DNA of 64,000 nt from CAG-170 sp022779365 (GTDB lineage: Bacteria; Bacillota; Clostridia; Oscillospirales; Oscillospiraceae). The position numbers were made by a program, and so were the translations under genes. Shown here in pieces: positions 25,159 to 34,075 of this stretch. Every line of letters starts with the position of its first letter. Position 1 is the stretch's first letter. A model generated the notes under the pieces. The model was not told the origin of the DNA. It did no database searches and saw nothing but the letters and a program-made list of their open reading frames with translations. Location: the NCBI GenBank assembly GCA_022779365.1, contig JALFSI010000034.1, positions 27,626 through 91,625 of the forward strand, given 5' to 3'.

Positions 25159-26106
25159 TTACTTTTTGAGTGCAACGGCTTTCTTTGCCTTTTCCGCGAT
25201 GCCGGCGGGCGTGATGCCGTAGGCTTCGAGGACTGCGGGCGCTTTGCCGCTGCGTCCGAACTCGTCCTCAACGCCATGGCGCACGACGGGCACGGGGTAC
25301 TCCTCACCCAGCAGCTCGGCGACCGCCGCGCCCAGACCGCCGAGGACGTTCGCCTCTTCGGTGGTGACGATCGCGCCGGTCTCCTTCGCAGCCTTCAAAA
25401 TCAACTCGCGGTCGAGCGGCTTGATGGTGTGCATATCAATGACGCGGGCGCTGATGCCGTCCGCCGCCAGCAGGTCCGCCGCGGCGAGCGCCATCTGCAC
25501 GTTCATGCCGACGGCGATGATCGTCACGTCCGTGCCGTCACGCAGGGTGACGCCCTTGCCGATCTCGAATTTGTAGCCGGGGATGGAGTCCGTCACGGTC
25601 TCCACCGCGAGCCTGCCGAGGCGCATATACGCCGGGCCGTCAAAGTTCACGAGCGCTTCGACCGCCGCGCGCATTTCGTTGCCGTCGCACGGGCAGAGCA
25701 CGGTCATGCCGGGGATGGCGCGCATGATGGCGAAATCCTCGATGCACTGATGGGTCGCGCCGTCCTCACCGACGGACAGACCGCCGTGGCTGCCGACGAC
25801 CTTGACGTTCAGATGCGGATAGCAGACGGTGTTGCGCACCTGCTCCCATGCACGACCGGCGGCGAACATGGCGAACGTGTTCACGAACGGCTTGTAGCCG
25901 CACAGGCTCATGCCGGCGGCAACGCCGACCATGTTTGCCTCGGCGATGCCCATATCAAAGAAGCGCTCAGGGCAGGCTTCCTTGAAGAACTTGGACATGG
26001 TCGCGCCCGCGAGGTCGGCGTCAAAGCAGACCAGCTCCGGGTATTTTTCAGCCAGCGCGCCCAGCGCGCGGCCGTATGCTTCACGAGTAGCGATTTTTTC
26101 AGCCAT
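25159..26106 (-). CDS. Transketolase, C-terminal subunit (split enzyme)
   Basis: 315 residues holding the pyrimidine-binding and C-terminal transketolase domains: ELVCFDADLAGATMSKFF, MGIAEANMVGVAAGM (with the catalytic Glu), and GGLSVGEDGATHQCIEDFA. With the N-terminal subunit next door it forms the thiamine-diphosphate enzyme that moves two-carbon units in the pentose phosphate pathway. It starts 3 bp after the N-subunit stop, with SD GGAGGG inside that gene. Split transketolase is common in Firmicutes and archaea. Confidence 0.93.
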   Translation of the reverse strand: MAEKIATREAYGRALGALAEKYPELVCFDADLAGATMSKFFKEACPERFFDMGIAEANMVGVAAGMSLCGYKPFVNTFAMFAAGRAWEQVRNTVCYPHLNVKVVGSHGGLSVGEDGATHQCIEDFAIMRAIPGMTVLCPCDGNEMRAAVEALVNFDGPAYMRLGRLAVETVTDSIPGYKFEIGKGVTLRDGTDVTIIAVGMNVQMALAAADLLAADGISARVIDMHTIKPLDRELILKAAKETGAIVTTEEANVLGGLGAAVAELLGEEYPVPVVRHGVEDEFGRSGKAPAVLEAYGITPAGIAEKAKKAVALKK

Positions 26107-26109
26107 TTT

Positions 26110-26952
26110 TTAACCCTCCAGTTCCTTGATGACCGCTTCCAGCTCCGCCTTGGCGGTGGCGAACTGCTCATCGTTGGGCGCTTTGCCGTGCCAGCCGGCG
26201 TTGTTTTCCATGAAGCTCACGCCCTTGCCCTTGACAGTCTTGGCAAGGATGACGGTGGGCTGACCCTTCGTGGCGGCAGCCTCCTTGTACGCGGCGTCGA
26301 TGCTCTCAAAATCGTGACCGTCGCACTTCACAACGTGCCAGCCGAACGCTTCAAACTTCTTGTCCAGCGGCTCGGTGGGCATGACGTCCTTCGTTGCGCC
26401 GTCGATCTGCAGCCCGTTCACGTCCACGCACGCGCAGAGGTTATCGAGGTGATACTTGTTGGCAGCCATCGCCGCTTCCCAGACCTGACCCTCGGCAAGC
26501 TCGCCGTCGCCGAGAATGGCGTACACGCGGTAGTCCTTGCCGGACTGCTTGCCGGCCAGTGCCATGCCGACCGCCACGGAGATGCCCTGACCGAGAGAGC
26601 CGGTGGACATATCCACGCCGGGGTTATAGTGCATCTCGACGTGCCCGGACATATGCCCGTCGATGCGGCGGAACATCTTGAGGTTTTCCACCGGGAAGAA
26701 GCCGCGCAGCGCCAGCACGGGGTAAACGGCGGGCGAGCAGTGACCCTTGGACATCACAAAGCGGTCGCGGTCTGCCCACTGCGGGTTTTTCGGATCGACG
26801 CGCATGGCGTCAAAATAGAGGTACGTCAGAACGTCCATGCAGCTCAGCGAGCCGCCGGGATGACCCGACGCGGCATCGTGCACCATCTGCACGCCCAGCA
26901 GACGCGCTTTGGCGGCGTTCAGCTTCAGCTCCTGCAGTTTGTTTTTTTCCAT
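26110..26952 (-). CDS. Transketolase, N-terminal subunit (split enzyme)
   Basis: 280 residues with the thiamine-diphosphate domain: DAASGHPGGSLSCMDVL, GHCSPAVYPVLA and GDGELAEGQVWEA followed by the NNLCACVDVNGLQ-like metal-binding region. ATG 26952 has AAGGAAGGA in front; the in-frame extension to 27021 covers the likely promoter and is rejected. First gene of the pair. Confidence 0.93.
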   Translation of the reverse strand: MEKNKLQELKLNAAKARLLGVQMVHDAASGHPGGSLSCMDVLTYLYFDAMRVDPKNPQWADRDRFVMSKGHCSPAVYPVLALRGFFPVENLKMFRRIDGHMSGHVEMHYNPGVDMSTGSLGQGISVAVGMALAGKQSGKDYRVYAILGDGELAEGQVWEAAMAANKYHLDNLCACVDVNGLQIDGATKDVMPTEPLDKKFEAFGWHVVKCDGHDFESIDAAYKEAAATKGQPTVILAKTVKGKGVSFMENNAGWHGKAPNDEQFATAKAELEAVIKELEG

Positions 26953-27016
26953 AACGATTCCTTCCTTCTTGGATGCTGTTTGTTTGTGTTGAGTCATGTT
27001 GCTTTGCTCATCTTGT

Positions 27017-27045
27017 ATCATACCGCAAAACCGGGGATTTTTCCA
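27017..27045 (-). promoter_or_regulatory. Probable promoter of the transketolase pair
   Basis: Minus strand TGGAAA (27040-27045), 17-bp spacer, TATGAT (27017-27022). Confidence 0.5.
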
Positions 27046-27103
27046 GTGGTATTTGCAAAATATTACGATTTTTTCGGAGCGGGCAGGAGCGCGCGATGCT
27101 GCC

Positions 27104-28462
27104 CTAATTCTTTAAGCTCTGCATGGGGGCGGGGATGCGTCCGCCGCGATCTACGAACACGGCGGGGGATTCGGGATGCACCGCCATGATCGGCGCCGCG
27201 CCCAGAAGTCCACCAAACTCCACGTGGTCGCCGACCGTTTTCCCCGGCGCGGGGATGAGGCGGACGGCGGTCGTTTTGCAGTTGACCATGCCGATGGCAG
27301 CCTCGTCGGCGATGATGGCGGAGATGGTCTCGGCGCTCGTATCGCCGGGGACGGCGATCATGTCCAGCCCCACGGAGCACACGCACGTCATCGCCTCTAA
27401 TTTATCGAGGCTCAGAACACCCGCCTGCGCGGCGGCGATCATGCCCTCGTCCTCCGAGACGGGGATGAACGCGCCGGACAGCCCGCCGACCGAGCCGGAC
27501 GCCATCAGTCCGCCCTTTTTGACCGCGTCGTTGAGCAGCGCCAGCGCAGCGGTCGTGCCGTGCGTGCCGCACGTTTCGAGTCCCATTTCTTCCAAAATAC
27601 GCGCCACGCTGTCGCCCGCGGCGGGCGTGGGCGCGAGCGACAGATCGACCACGCCAAACGGCACATTCAGGCGGCGCGATGCCTCCTGCGCCACGAGCTG
27701 CCCCATGCGGGTGATGCGGAAGGCGGTCTTTTTGACCGTCTCGGCGACGACGTCGAGCGGCGCGCCCTTCACGCCTTGCAGCGCGTGGTACACCACGCCC
27801 GGGCCGGACACGCCCACGTTCAGCACGCACTCCGCCTCGCCCACGCCGTGCATCGCGCCCGCCATAAACGGGTTATCCTCCACGGCGTTGCAGAAGATGA
27901 CGAGCTTGGCGCAGCCGAGACCGTCGCGGTCTTTTGTCAGCTCGGCGGTCCTTTTGACGATGACGCCCATCTCGCGCACGGCGTCCATGTTGATGCCCGC
28001 CTTGGTGGTGGCGACGTTCACGCTGGAGCAGACCACGTCGGTCTCCGCCAGCGCCTGCGGGATGGCGGCAAGCAGCCGCCGGTCGCCGGAGGTCATGCCC
28101 TTGTGCACGAGCGCGGAAAAGCCGCCGATGAAGTCCACGCCGCACGTCTTTGCCGCACGGTCAAGGGCTTTTGCAAACGGCACAAAGTCATCTGTTTCAC
28201 ACGCGCCCGCGACCAGCGAGATGGGCGTGACGGAGATGCGCTTGTTCACAATGGGAATGCCCAGCTCCCGCTCGATGGCGCAGCCGGTGGGCACGAGGTC
28301 TTTTGCCAGACGGCAGATCTTGTCGTAGATTTTCCGCGCGCAGGCGGCGGGGTCGGGATCGGCGCAGTCCAGCAGGGAGATGCCCATGGTGATGGTGCGG
28401 ATGTCCAGATGCTGGTGGTCGATCATATCGACGGTGGACATGATGTCGGAATGTTTGAGCAT
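27104..28462 (-). CDS. UPF0210 / PFL-family protein
   Basis: 452 residues, the usual length of this conserved family (DUF711), whose function is not established. Starts MLKHSDIMSTVDMIDHQHLD; conserved pieces include TMGISLLDCADPD, VNKRISVTPISLVAGA and GGLSGAFIPVSEDEGM. It sits 10 bp after the ACT-domain gene, a widely kept pair, which suggests a small-molecule-sensing partner. The start at 28462 follows GAGGGAA; the longer frame to 28573 overlaps the ACT gene. Confidence 0.92.
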   Translation of the reverse strand: MLKHSDIMSTVDMIDHQHLDIRTITMGISLLDCADPDPAACARKIYDKICRLAKDLVPTGCAIERELGIPIVNKRISVTPISLVAGACETDDFVPFAKALDRAAKTCGVDFIGGFSALVHKGMTSGDRRLLAAIPQALAETDVVCSSVNVATTKAGINMDAVREMGVIVKRTAELTKDRDGLGCAKLVIFCNAVEDNPFMAGAMHGVGEAECVLNVGVSGPGVVYHALQGVKGAPLDVVAETVKKTAFRITRMGQLVAQEASRRLNVPFGVVDLSLAPTPAAGDSVARILEEMGLETCGTHGTTAALALLNDAVKKGGLMASGSVGGLSGAFIPVSEDEGMIAAAQAGVLSLDKLEAMTCVCSVGLDMIAVPGDTSAETISAIIADEAAIGMVNCKTTAVRLIPAPGKTVGDHVEFGGLLGAAPIMAVHPESPAVFVDRGGRIPAPMQSLKN

Positions 28463-28472
28463 GGCAGTTCCC

Positions 28473-28748
28473 TCACACGGTGTGCATGGCGTCAAAGATG
28501 TCCTCGCGCTGGATGCGCACGGACAGCCCCATTTCCGCGCCCTTATCGTCCAGACGCGCGCGCACGGTCTCAAAATCGGGCGTGCCGGCGCACGGCTGCA
28601 CGCGCATGATCATGGTGAACATCCCGGACATGATGGTCTGGCTGATCTCCAGCACGTTTAAGTCGAGGTCTGCCAGCGTGCGGCAGATCTCCGCGATGAT
28701 GCCCACGCGGTCAGGTCCAACAACGGTGACAATGGCGGTCGTATTCAT
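28473..28748 (-). CDS. ACT-domain protein (UPF0237)
   Basis: 91 residues, a single ACT domain plus a short tail: AIVTVVGPDRVGIIAEICR at the start, with the ligand-loop glycine, and SQTIMSGMFTMIMRV. ACT domains bind amino acids or similar ligands. It is the first gene of a two-gene operon with UPF0210. SD GGAGGAG. A perfect GTGCGAT-G-ATCGCAC palindrome lies 18 bp upstream of the start. Confidence 0.92.
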   Translation of the reverse strand: MNTTAIVTVVGPDRVGIIAEICRTLADLDLNVLEISQTIMSGMFTMIMRVQPCAGTPDFETVRARLDDKGAEMGLSVRIQREDIFDAMHTV

Positions 28749-28765
28749 AAAAGCTCCTCCAAAAA

Positions 28766-28780
28766 GTGCGATGATCGCAC
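28766..28780. promoter_or_regulatory. Palindrome before the ACT/UPF0210 operon
   Basis: GTGCGAT-G-ATCGCAC, perfect 7-bp arms, with TTTTT after it on the minus strand and the SD directly following. It could be an operator or a small hairpin. Confidence 0.35.
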
Positions 28781-28800
28781 ATATTTGTATTTTTTTTGCA

Positions 28801-28823
28801 GGGGCGGGGTTCTACCCCGCCCG
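28801..28823. repeat. Type C palindromic repeat
   Basis: GGGGCGGGGTTCTACCCCGCCC, joined through CTCTTTTGCGGCAGCGGCG to the type A copy that follows. Confidence 0.6.
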
Positions 28824-28859
28824 CCGCTCTTTTGCGGCAGCGGCGATTCGCAGAAGTTC

Positions 28860-29020
28860 CTTGGCTCTCCCTCTGGGAGAGCTGTCAGCGAAGCTGACTG
28901 AGAGGGTACTTGGCTCTCCCTTTGGGAGAGCTGTCGCCGAAGGCGACTGAGAGGGTCTTCATTATTTACCCTCTCCGTCCTTCGCTGCGCTCGGACACCT
29001 CTCCCAAAGGGAGAGGCAAG
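28860..29020. repeat. Type A MITE-like repeat, copy 3 (inverted)
   Basis: Two right arms (CTTGGCTCTCCC...GAGAGCTGTC) lead, then the centre ACCCTCTCC and the left arm TCGGACACCTCTCCC...GGCAAG; the reverse orientation of copy 2. Confidence 0.75.
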
Positions 29021-29054
29021 GGTGCGCACTGCACCGGCAGGTTTGCGCAATTCC

Positions 29055-29220
29055 AAGGCTTCCCCTCGGGGGGAAGCTGTCGGCGAAGCCGACTGATGAG
29101 GGGAAGGGTTCTTATTTTTGAGCTGCATCGCGTTTTTGAGCCAAACGTGGCAGCATCTCAGAACGTACCACCCTTCTCCTCATCCGGCGCTGCGCGCCAC
29201 CTTCCCCACATGGGGAAGGT
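29055..29220. repeat. Type B repeat, copy 2
   Basis: Same ends as 24150: AAGGCTTCCCCTCGGGGGGA...GACTGATGAGGGGAAGGG and CTTCTCCTCATCCGGCGC...CACCTTCCCC, with a different, shorter centre. Confidence 0.7.
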
Positions 29221-29258
29221 GGCGCGTGCGGATTTTGCGGTTTCGCGGATAAACGGCA

Positions 29259-29280
29259 GGGAGGGGCGCTGCCCCTCCCC
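29259..29280. repeat. Type C palindromic repeat
   Basis: GGGAGGGGCGCTGCCCCTCCC, 9 bp from the glyQS stop; it may double as its terminator. Confidence 0.5.
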
Positions 29281-29288
29281 TTGGATTT

Positions 29289-30704
29289 TTAATATGCCAG
29301 CTTCTCTTCCAGCCAGGTCTTCAGCTCGCTGATGGGGACGCGGACCTGCTGCATGGTGTCGCGGTCACGGATGGTGACGGCATTGTCGGCGGCAACGCCC
29401 TTTTCGGGGTCGCCCACGGTGTCAAAGTCCACAGTGATGCAGTAGGGCGTGCCGATCTCGTCCTCGCGGCGGTAGCGCTTGCCGATGGAGCCGGTCTCGT
29501 CAAAGTCGATCATCCAGTATTTGCTCAGCTCGTCATGGAGCTTGCGCGCAGGCTCAGAGAGCTTTTTGGACAGCGGCAGGATGGCTGCCTTGAACGGTGC
29601 GAGCGCCGGATGCAGGTGCAGCACGACGCGCACGTCGTTCTTCGCCTCGTCGATGACCTCCTCGTCATACGCCTCGCACAAAAACGCCAGTGCCACGCGG
29701 TCACAGCCGAGCGACGGCTCGATGACATACGGGATATAGTGCTCGTTCTTCTCCTGATCGAAATACGTCAGGTCCTTGCCGGAGGCTTCCTGATGGCGCT
29801 TGAGGTCATAATCCGTGCGGTCAGCAATGCCCCACAGCTCGCCCCAATCGGTGAACGGGAACGCGTATTCGATGTCGGTGGTGGCTCTGGAGTAGAACGC
29901 CAGCTCCGCCGGCTCATGGTCGCGCAGGCGCAGATTCTCGTCCTTGATGCCGAGCGTCTTGAGCCAGTTCACGCAGTAGTCCTTCCAGTAGGCGAACCAT
30001 TCGAGGTCCGTGCCCGGCTGGCAGAAGAACTCACACTCCATCTGCTCAAACTCACGCGTGCGGAAGGTAAAGTTGCCCGGCGTGATCTCGTTGCGGAACG
30101 CCTTGCCCACCTGACACACACCGAACGGCAGCTTGCGGCGCGTGGTGCGCTGGATGTTCTGGAAGTTCACGAAAATACCCTGCGCGGTCTCGGGGCGCAG
30201 ATAGCAGATGGAGGACGAATCCTCCGTCACGCCGATGGCGGTCTTGAACATGAGATTAAACTTGCGGATGGGGGTAAAGTTGTGCTTGCCGCACACGGGG
30301 CAGACGATGTCCTCATGCTCGGCGATGAACTTGTCCATCTCGTCAAAGCTCATCGCGTCCACGTTGACCTCGTGGTGCTCCTCGCCGATGAGCTTGTCGG
30401 CGCGGTGGCGCGCCTTGCACGCCTTGCAGTCGAGCAGGGGGTCAGAGAAGCTCGAAACGTGCCCCGTGGTGATCCACGTCTGCGGGTTCATGATGATCGC
30501 CGCGTCCAGACCGACGTTATACGGGCTCTCCTGCACGAACTTTTTCAGCCACGCCCTTTTGACGTTGTTCTTGAACTCCACGCCCAAAGGACCGTAGTCC
30601 CAGCTGTTGGCAAGTCCGCCGTAAATTTCGCTGCCGGCAAACACAAAGCCGCGGTTTTTGCAGAGCGCGATGATCTTATCCATCGTTTTTTCGGAATTTT
30701 TCAT
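29289..30704 (-). CDS. glyQS: Glycyl-tRNA synthetase, single-chain (class II, alpha2 type)
   Basis: 471 residues. KNRGFVFAGSEIYGGLANSWDYGPLG at the start, zinc-type cysteines (CKACK; CPVCG), motif 2 FRNEITPGNFTFRTREFEQ, motif 3 GCDRVALAFLCEAY and the C-terminal anticodon domain. This is the eukaryote/archaea/Gram-positive-type enzyme rather than the alpha2-beta2 form. The first ATG is preceded by AGGAGGAAGGG. No glycine T-box is visible in its 110-nt leader. Confidence 0.96.
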   Translation of the reverse strand: MKNSEKTMDKIIALCKNRGFVFAGSEIYGGLANSWDYGPLGVEFKNNVKRAWLKKFVQESPYNVGLDAAIIMNPQTWITTGHVSSFSDPLLDCKACKARHRADKLIGEEHHEVNVDAMSFDEMDKFIAEHEDIVCPVCGKHNFTPIRKFNLMFKTAIGVTEDSSSICYLRPETAQGIFVNFQNIQRTTRRKLPFGVCQVGKAFRNEITPGNFTFRTREFEQMECEFFCQPGTDLEWFAYWKDYCVNWLKTLGIKDENLRLRDHEPAELAFYSRATTDIEYAFPFTDWGELWGIADRTDYDLKRHQEASGKDLTYFDQEKNEHYIPYVIEPSLGCDRVALAFLCEAYDEEVIDEAKNDVRVVLHLHPALAPFKAAILPLSKKLSEPARKLHDELSKYWMIDFDETGSIGKRYRREDEIGTPYCITVDFDTVGDPEKGVAADNAVTIRDRDTMQQVRVPISELKTWLEEKLAY

Positions 30705-30748
30705 AAGGCTACCCTTCCTCCTGCCGAATTTTCTCTTATAACCTGTTT

Positions 30749-30776
30749 ATTATAATGAAATTGCTTGTAAAGTCAA
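30749..30776 (-). promoter_or_regulatory. Sigma-A promoter of glyQS
   Basis: Minus strand TTGACT (30771-30776), 16-bp spacer, TATAAT (30749-30754). Confidence 0.8.
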
Positions 30777-30881
30777 CCGTTCCGGGCGGTTTTCGCGGCT
30801 TTGCGGACGCAAAATTCTGAATTTCTATGAAGCCGCTTTTCCTTTGGCGGGAATTGTGCTATACTTCGTGGGTAGCTTATT

Positions 30882-31955
30882 ATGGGGGACGGGGCTTTGA
30901 AAACGATCGGACGGGTGATCTTGGCGGCGGTGCTGCTGGCGGCGAGCGTACTTTTGATGCTGCTGGCAAAAAGCGCGCCGGACGCGATCTTCGGCTTTTA
31001 TACGCAATTTTCCCGCGCGGCGTTGGAGGTCATCGGGCGCGTGACGGGCTGGGTGCCGTTTGCGCTGTGGGAGGCGCTGCTGGCGCTGCTCATTTTGTGG
31101 GCGCTGTACACGCTCGTGCGCAGCCTTGCAAATAAGCGCTTTGTGCGGTGGCTGGCGGGGCTGCTTCTCGGCGTGAGCGCGCTGGCGTTCGCGTTCGTGG
31201 CGCTGTGGGGGCTCAACCACTACGACGCCGGTGTGGGGGAAAAGCTGGGGCTTTCGGTGCGCGAATACTCCGTGCAGGAGCTGACGGACGCGACGGCGTT
31301 TTACGCGCGGGAGCTGAGCCGCCTTGCGCCGGAGCTGCCGCGCGATGACGAGGGCGTGGCGCAGTTTGACGAGTTTTCGCAGCTTGCCGCCCGCGCGGGC
31401 GAGGGCTATACGCCGCTCGGCGAGCGGTACGAGCTGTTCTCCGGCAGCACGGCGAAGGTCAAGCGCCTGACGGCGTGGCAGCTTTACAGCCGCTTCGGCA
31501 CAACGGGCATTTATATGTGCCTCACGGCGGAGGCGGGCGTGAACCCGGACACCTATGCCGCCTGGCTGCCGTTTACGATGTGCCACGAGCAGGCGCACGG
31601 CAAGGGCGTGGCTGCCGAGGACGGGGCGAATTTCTGCGCGTATCTGGCGTGCATGGAAAATTCCGACGTACAGTTCCGCTATTCCGGCGCGCTGGCGGCG
31701 TTCGTATACTGCTCGAACGCGCTGACGAAGGCGGACTCCGCCGCCGCGGGCGAAATTTGGGCGCAGCTCGATCCGGGCGCGCTGGCGGACATCCGCGCGG
31801 CGAACAAGCACTACGCGCAGTACGAGGGCAAGGTGCAGGACGCGGCGCAGAAGGTGAACGACACCTACCTCAAGGCGTTTTCCGAGCAGGCGGGCGTGCA
31901 GAGCTACGGCGAGGTGGCGGACCTGCTGATCGCGTGGTATCAGGAGCGGACCTGA
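30882..31955 (+). CDS. DUF3810 membrane protein with HExxH metallopeptidase-like motif
   Basis: 357 residues: three N-terminal membrane helices (about 8-28, 52-76, 88-108), then a soluble domain with MCHEQAHGKG (HExxH) followed by a conserved EDGANFCAYLAC, a zincin-like arrangement in which a downstream Glu could be the third ligand. The substrate is unknown. The ATG 30882 has no SD; TTG 30897 is preceded by GGGGGACGGGG and could be the true start. A -10 like TATACT lies at 30860-30865. Confidence 0.75.
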   Translation: MGDGALKTIGRVILAAVLLAASVLLMLLAKSAPDAIFGFYTQFSRAALEVIGRVTGWVPFALWEALLALLILWALYTLVRSLANKRFVRWLAGLLLGVSALAFAFVALWGLNHYDAGVGEKLGLSVREYSVQELTDATAFYARELSRLAPELPRDDEGVAQFDEFSQLAARAGEGYTPLGERYELFSGSTAKVKRLTAWQLYSRFGTTGIYMCLTAEAGVNPDTYAAWLPFTMCHEQAHGKGVAAEDGANFCAYLACMENSDVQFRYSGALAAFVYCSNALTKADSAAAGEIWAQLDPGALADIRAANKHYAQYEGKVQDAAQKVNDTYLKAFSEQAGVQSYGEVADLLIAWYQERT

Positions 31956-31992
31956 CGCAAAATGGTATAGCCATTTCAAAATGTACATAATG

Positions 31993-32026
31993 TGCCCCGC
32001 TATCTTGATAGCGGGGTGCTTTTTTG
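31993..32026 (+). terminator. Rho-independent terminator
   Basis: GCCCCGCTATC / GATAGCGGGGTGC then TTTTTT. Confidence 0.9.
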
Positions 32027-32070
32027 TGGAAAATGCCTGAAAAAATACCTGCTTTTTGTGAAACGGCACA

Positions 32071-32099
32071 TTGACTTACATCCCGCGGCGTGATATTCT
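32071..32099 (+). promoter_or_regulatory. Sigma-A promoter of the fhs operon
   Basis: TTGACT, 17-bp spacer, TATTCT (32094-32099). Confidence 0.85.
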
Positions 32100-32105
32100 A
32101 AAGCC

Positions 32106-32219
32106 GGTCGGAACGATCAGAGGATCAGCGCCGAATCATGCTGATGTTTGGATGCACGGCGCCGAAATCATCATAATCCGCGGGGGTGTTAAGACCCTGC
32201 GGCACAAGGAGGATACACC
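32106..32219 (+). promoter_or_regulatory. Structured ~114-nt leader of fhs
   Basis: Two hairpins: GCGCCG/CGGCGC (32128-32162, 23-nt loop) and CCGCGGGG/CCCTGCGG (32178-32202) ending 3 nt before SD AAGGAGG. No known riboswitch class was recognised; the tetrahydrofolate aptamer signature does not match. Confidence 0.45.
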
Positions 32220-34031
32220 ATGGCAATCGAATTTAAGGACGGCAAGTATGTGAACCCCGAAACCGGGCGCGTCACGCTCGACCCCACGATCTACAAGGAT
32301 TGGCAGATCGCGGAGGAGGCGGAAAAAACGCTGCCCCCCGTGGATTATTTCCGGGAAAAGCTGGGGCTTCTGCCTGAGGAGATCATCCCCTACGGCAAGA
32401 CCCCGAAGATCGACTTCATCAAGGTCATGAACCGTCTGAAGGATAAGCCCGACGGCAAGTTCATCGAAGTCACCGCCATCACCCCCACCCCGTTCGGCGA
32501 GGGCAAGTCCACCGTCTCCCTGGGTCTGATTGAGGGCCTTGGCAAGCTGGGCAAGAACGTCGGCGGCGCGCTGCGTCAGCCCTCCGGCGGCCCGACGATG
32601 AACGTCAAGGGCACGGCTGCCGGCGGCGGCAACGCTCTGCTCATGCCGATGACCGAGTTCTCCCTGGGTCTGACCGGCGACATCAACGACATCATGAACG
32701 CCCACAACCTTGCTATGGTCGCCCTCAATGCGCGTATGCAGCACGAGCGCAACAACAACGACGAGTGGCTGGCGAAGAAGGGGCTCAAGCGTCTGGACAT
32801 CGACCCGAAGCGCGTGGAAATGGGCTGGGTCATGGACTTCTGTGCACAGGGTCTGCGCAACATCATCATCGGCATCGGCGGCCGTCTGGACGGCTATATG
32901 ATGGAGTCCAAGTTCGGCATCGCGGTCGGCTCTGAGCTGATGGCGATCCTGGCGGTCGCCCGCGACCTGAAGGATCTGCGCGAGCGCATCGGCAAGATCG
33001 TGGTCGCCTACTCCCGCAGCGGCGAGCCCGTCACCTGCGAGGATCTGGAAGTCGCCGGCGCGATGACCGCGTGGATGCGCAACTGCATCAACCCCACCAT
33101 GTGCTACTCGGTCGAGCATCAGCCCGTCCTCGTGCACGCCGGTCCGTTTGCAAACATCGCCATCGGTCAGTCCTCTGTTATCGCCGACCGTCTGGCGCTC
33201 AAGCTGTTTGACTATCACGTCACCGAGTCCGGCTTCGCTGCCGACATCGGCTTTGAGAAGTTCTGGAACGTCAAGACCCGCCTGTCCGGGCTGACGCCGA
33301 ACGTCTCCGTCCTCGTGGCGACCGTCCGCGCGCTCAAGATGCACGGCGGCGGCCCGAAGGTCACCCCGGGCGCGCCCCTTGCCAAGGAGTACACCGAGGA
33401 GAATCTGGAGCTGCTCGAAAAGGGCACCTGCAACCTCTTCCACCATGTGCGCACCATCAAGAAGTCCGGCATCAACCCCGTCGTCTGCATCAACCGCTTC
33501 TACACCGACACCGACGCCGAGATCGCGCTGCTGAAGAAGCTGTGCAAGGAGCACGGCGTGCGCTGCGCGGAGTCCAACCACTGGCGCTACGGCGGCGAAG
33601 GCGCGATCGAGCTGGCACAGGCGGTCGTGGAGGCGTGCGAGGAGCCGGTCAACATCAAGTTCCTGTATGACCTTGAGATGCCGCTGCGTCAGCGCGTTGA
33701 GCTGATCGCCAAGGAAGTCTACGGCGCGGACGGCGTGGACTGGGCGCCGCTCGCGGCTCAGAAGGCGGAGCGCTTCGAGTCCGATCCCAAGTACAAGGAC
33801 TACTGCACCATGATGGTCAAGACGCACCTGTCCCTGTCCGACGATCCCACCAAGAAGGGCGAGCCCACCGGCTGGCGTCTTGCGATCCGCGACATTCTGG
33901 AATACGGCGGCGCGAAGTTCCTCTGCCCGATGGCGGGCACGATCTCCATGATGCCCGGCACGGCTGCCAACCCGGCATACCGGCGCATCGACGTCGATAC
34001 CGAGACCGGCAAGGTTTCCGGCTTGTTCTAA
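32220..34031 (+). CDS. fhs: Formate--tetrahydrofolate ligase
   Basis: 603 residues, longer than the usual ~556-560, with an N-terminal extension of about 25 residues (to ~TLDPTIYKDW). ATP site TPTPFGEGKSTVSLGL at ~88-103, THF/formate region LRQPSGGPTMNVKGTAAGGG and NLFHHVRTIKKSGI. Makes 10-formyl-THF from formate, THF and ATP in the cytoplasm. SD AAGGAGG 7 nt before ATG. First gene of a C1-folate cluster with fchA and folD; a terminator and a type E repeat separate it from fchA, so expression may be uncoupled. Confidence 0.95.
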   Translation: MAIEFKDGKYVNPETGRVTLDPTIYKDWQIAEEAEKTLPPVDYFREKLGLLPEEIIPYGKTPKIDFIKVMNRLKDKPDGKFIEVTAITPTPFGEGKSTVSLGLIEGLGKLGKNVGGALRQPSGGPTMNVKGTAAGGGNALLMPMTEFSLGLTGDINDIMNAHNLAMVALNARMQHERNNNDEWLAKKGLKRLDIDPKRVEMGWVMDFCAQGLRNIIIGIGGRLDGYMMESKFGIAVGSELMAILAVARDLKDLRERIGKIVVAYSRSGEPVTCEDLEVAGAMTAWMRNCINPTMCYSVEHQPVLVHAGPFANIAIGQSSVIADRLALKLFDYHVTESGFAADIGFEKFWNVKTRLSGLTPNVSVLVATVRALKMHGGGPKVTPGAPLAKEYTEENLELLEKGTCNLFHHVRTIKKSGINPVVCINRFYTDTDAEIALLKKLCKEHGVRCAESNHWRYGGEGAIELAQAVVEACEEPVNIKFLYDLEMPLRQRVELIAKEVYGADGVDWAPLAAQKAERFESDPKYKDYCTMMVKTHLSLSDDPTKKGEPTGWRLAIRDILEYGGAKFLCPMAGTISMMPGTAANPAYRRIDVDTETGKVSGLF

Positions 34032-34043
34032 AAAATGCAAAAC

Positions 34044-34075
34044 CGGGGCGGCGGTGTTCCGCCGCCCCGATTTTT
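34044..34075 (+). terminator. Terminator after fhs
   Basis: CGGGGCGGCGG / CCGCCGCCCCG, then ATTTTT. Confidence 0.9.

Noticed and set aside
28910..29332. Open frame starting MALPLGELSPKATERV (similar ones near 8186, 13455, 44660 and 50223)
   Set aside because: These peptides are translations of the type A repeat arms, not genes.
30705..30820. Glycine-type T-box before glyQS
   Set aside because: The leader lacks the GGGTGG-type T-box core and a terminator.
32106..32219. Tetrahydrofolate riboswitch before fhs
   Set aside because: The conserved core was not found by eye; kept as an unassigned structured leader.
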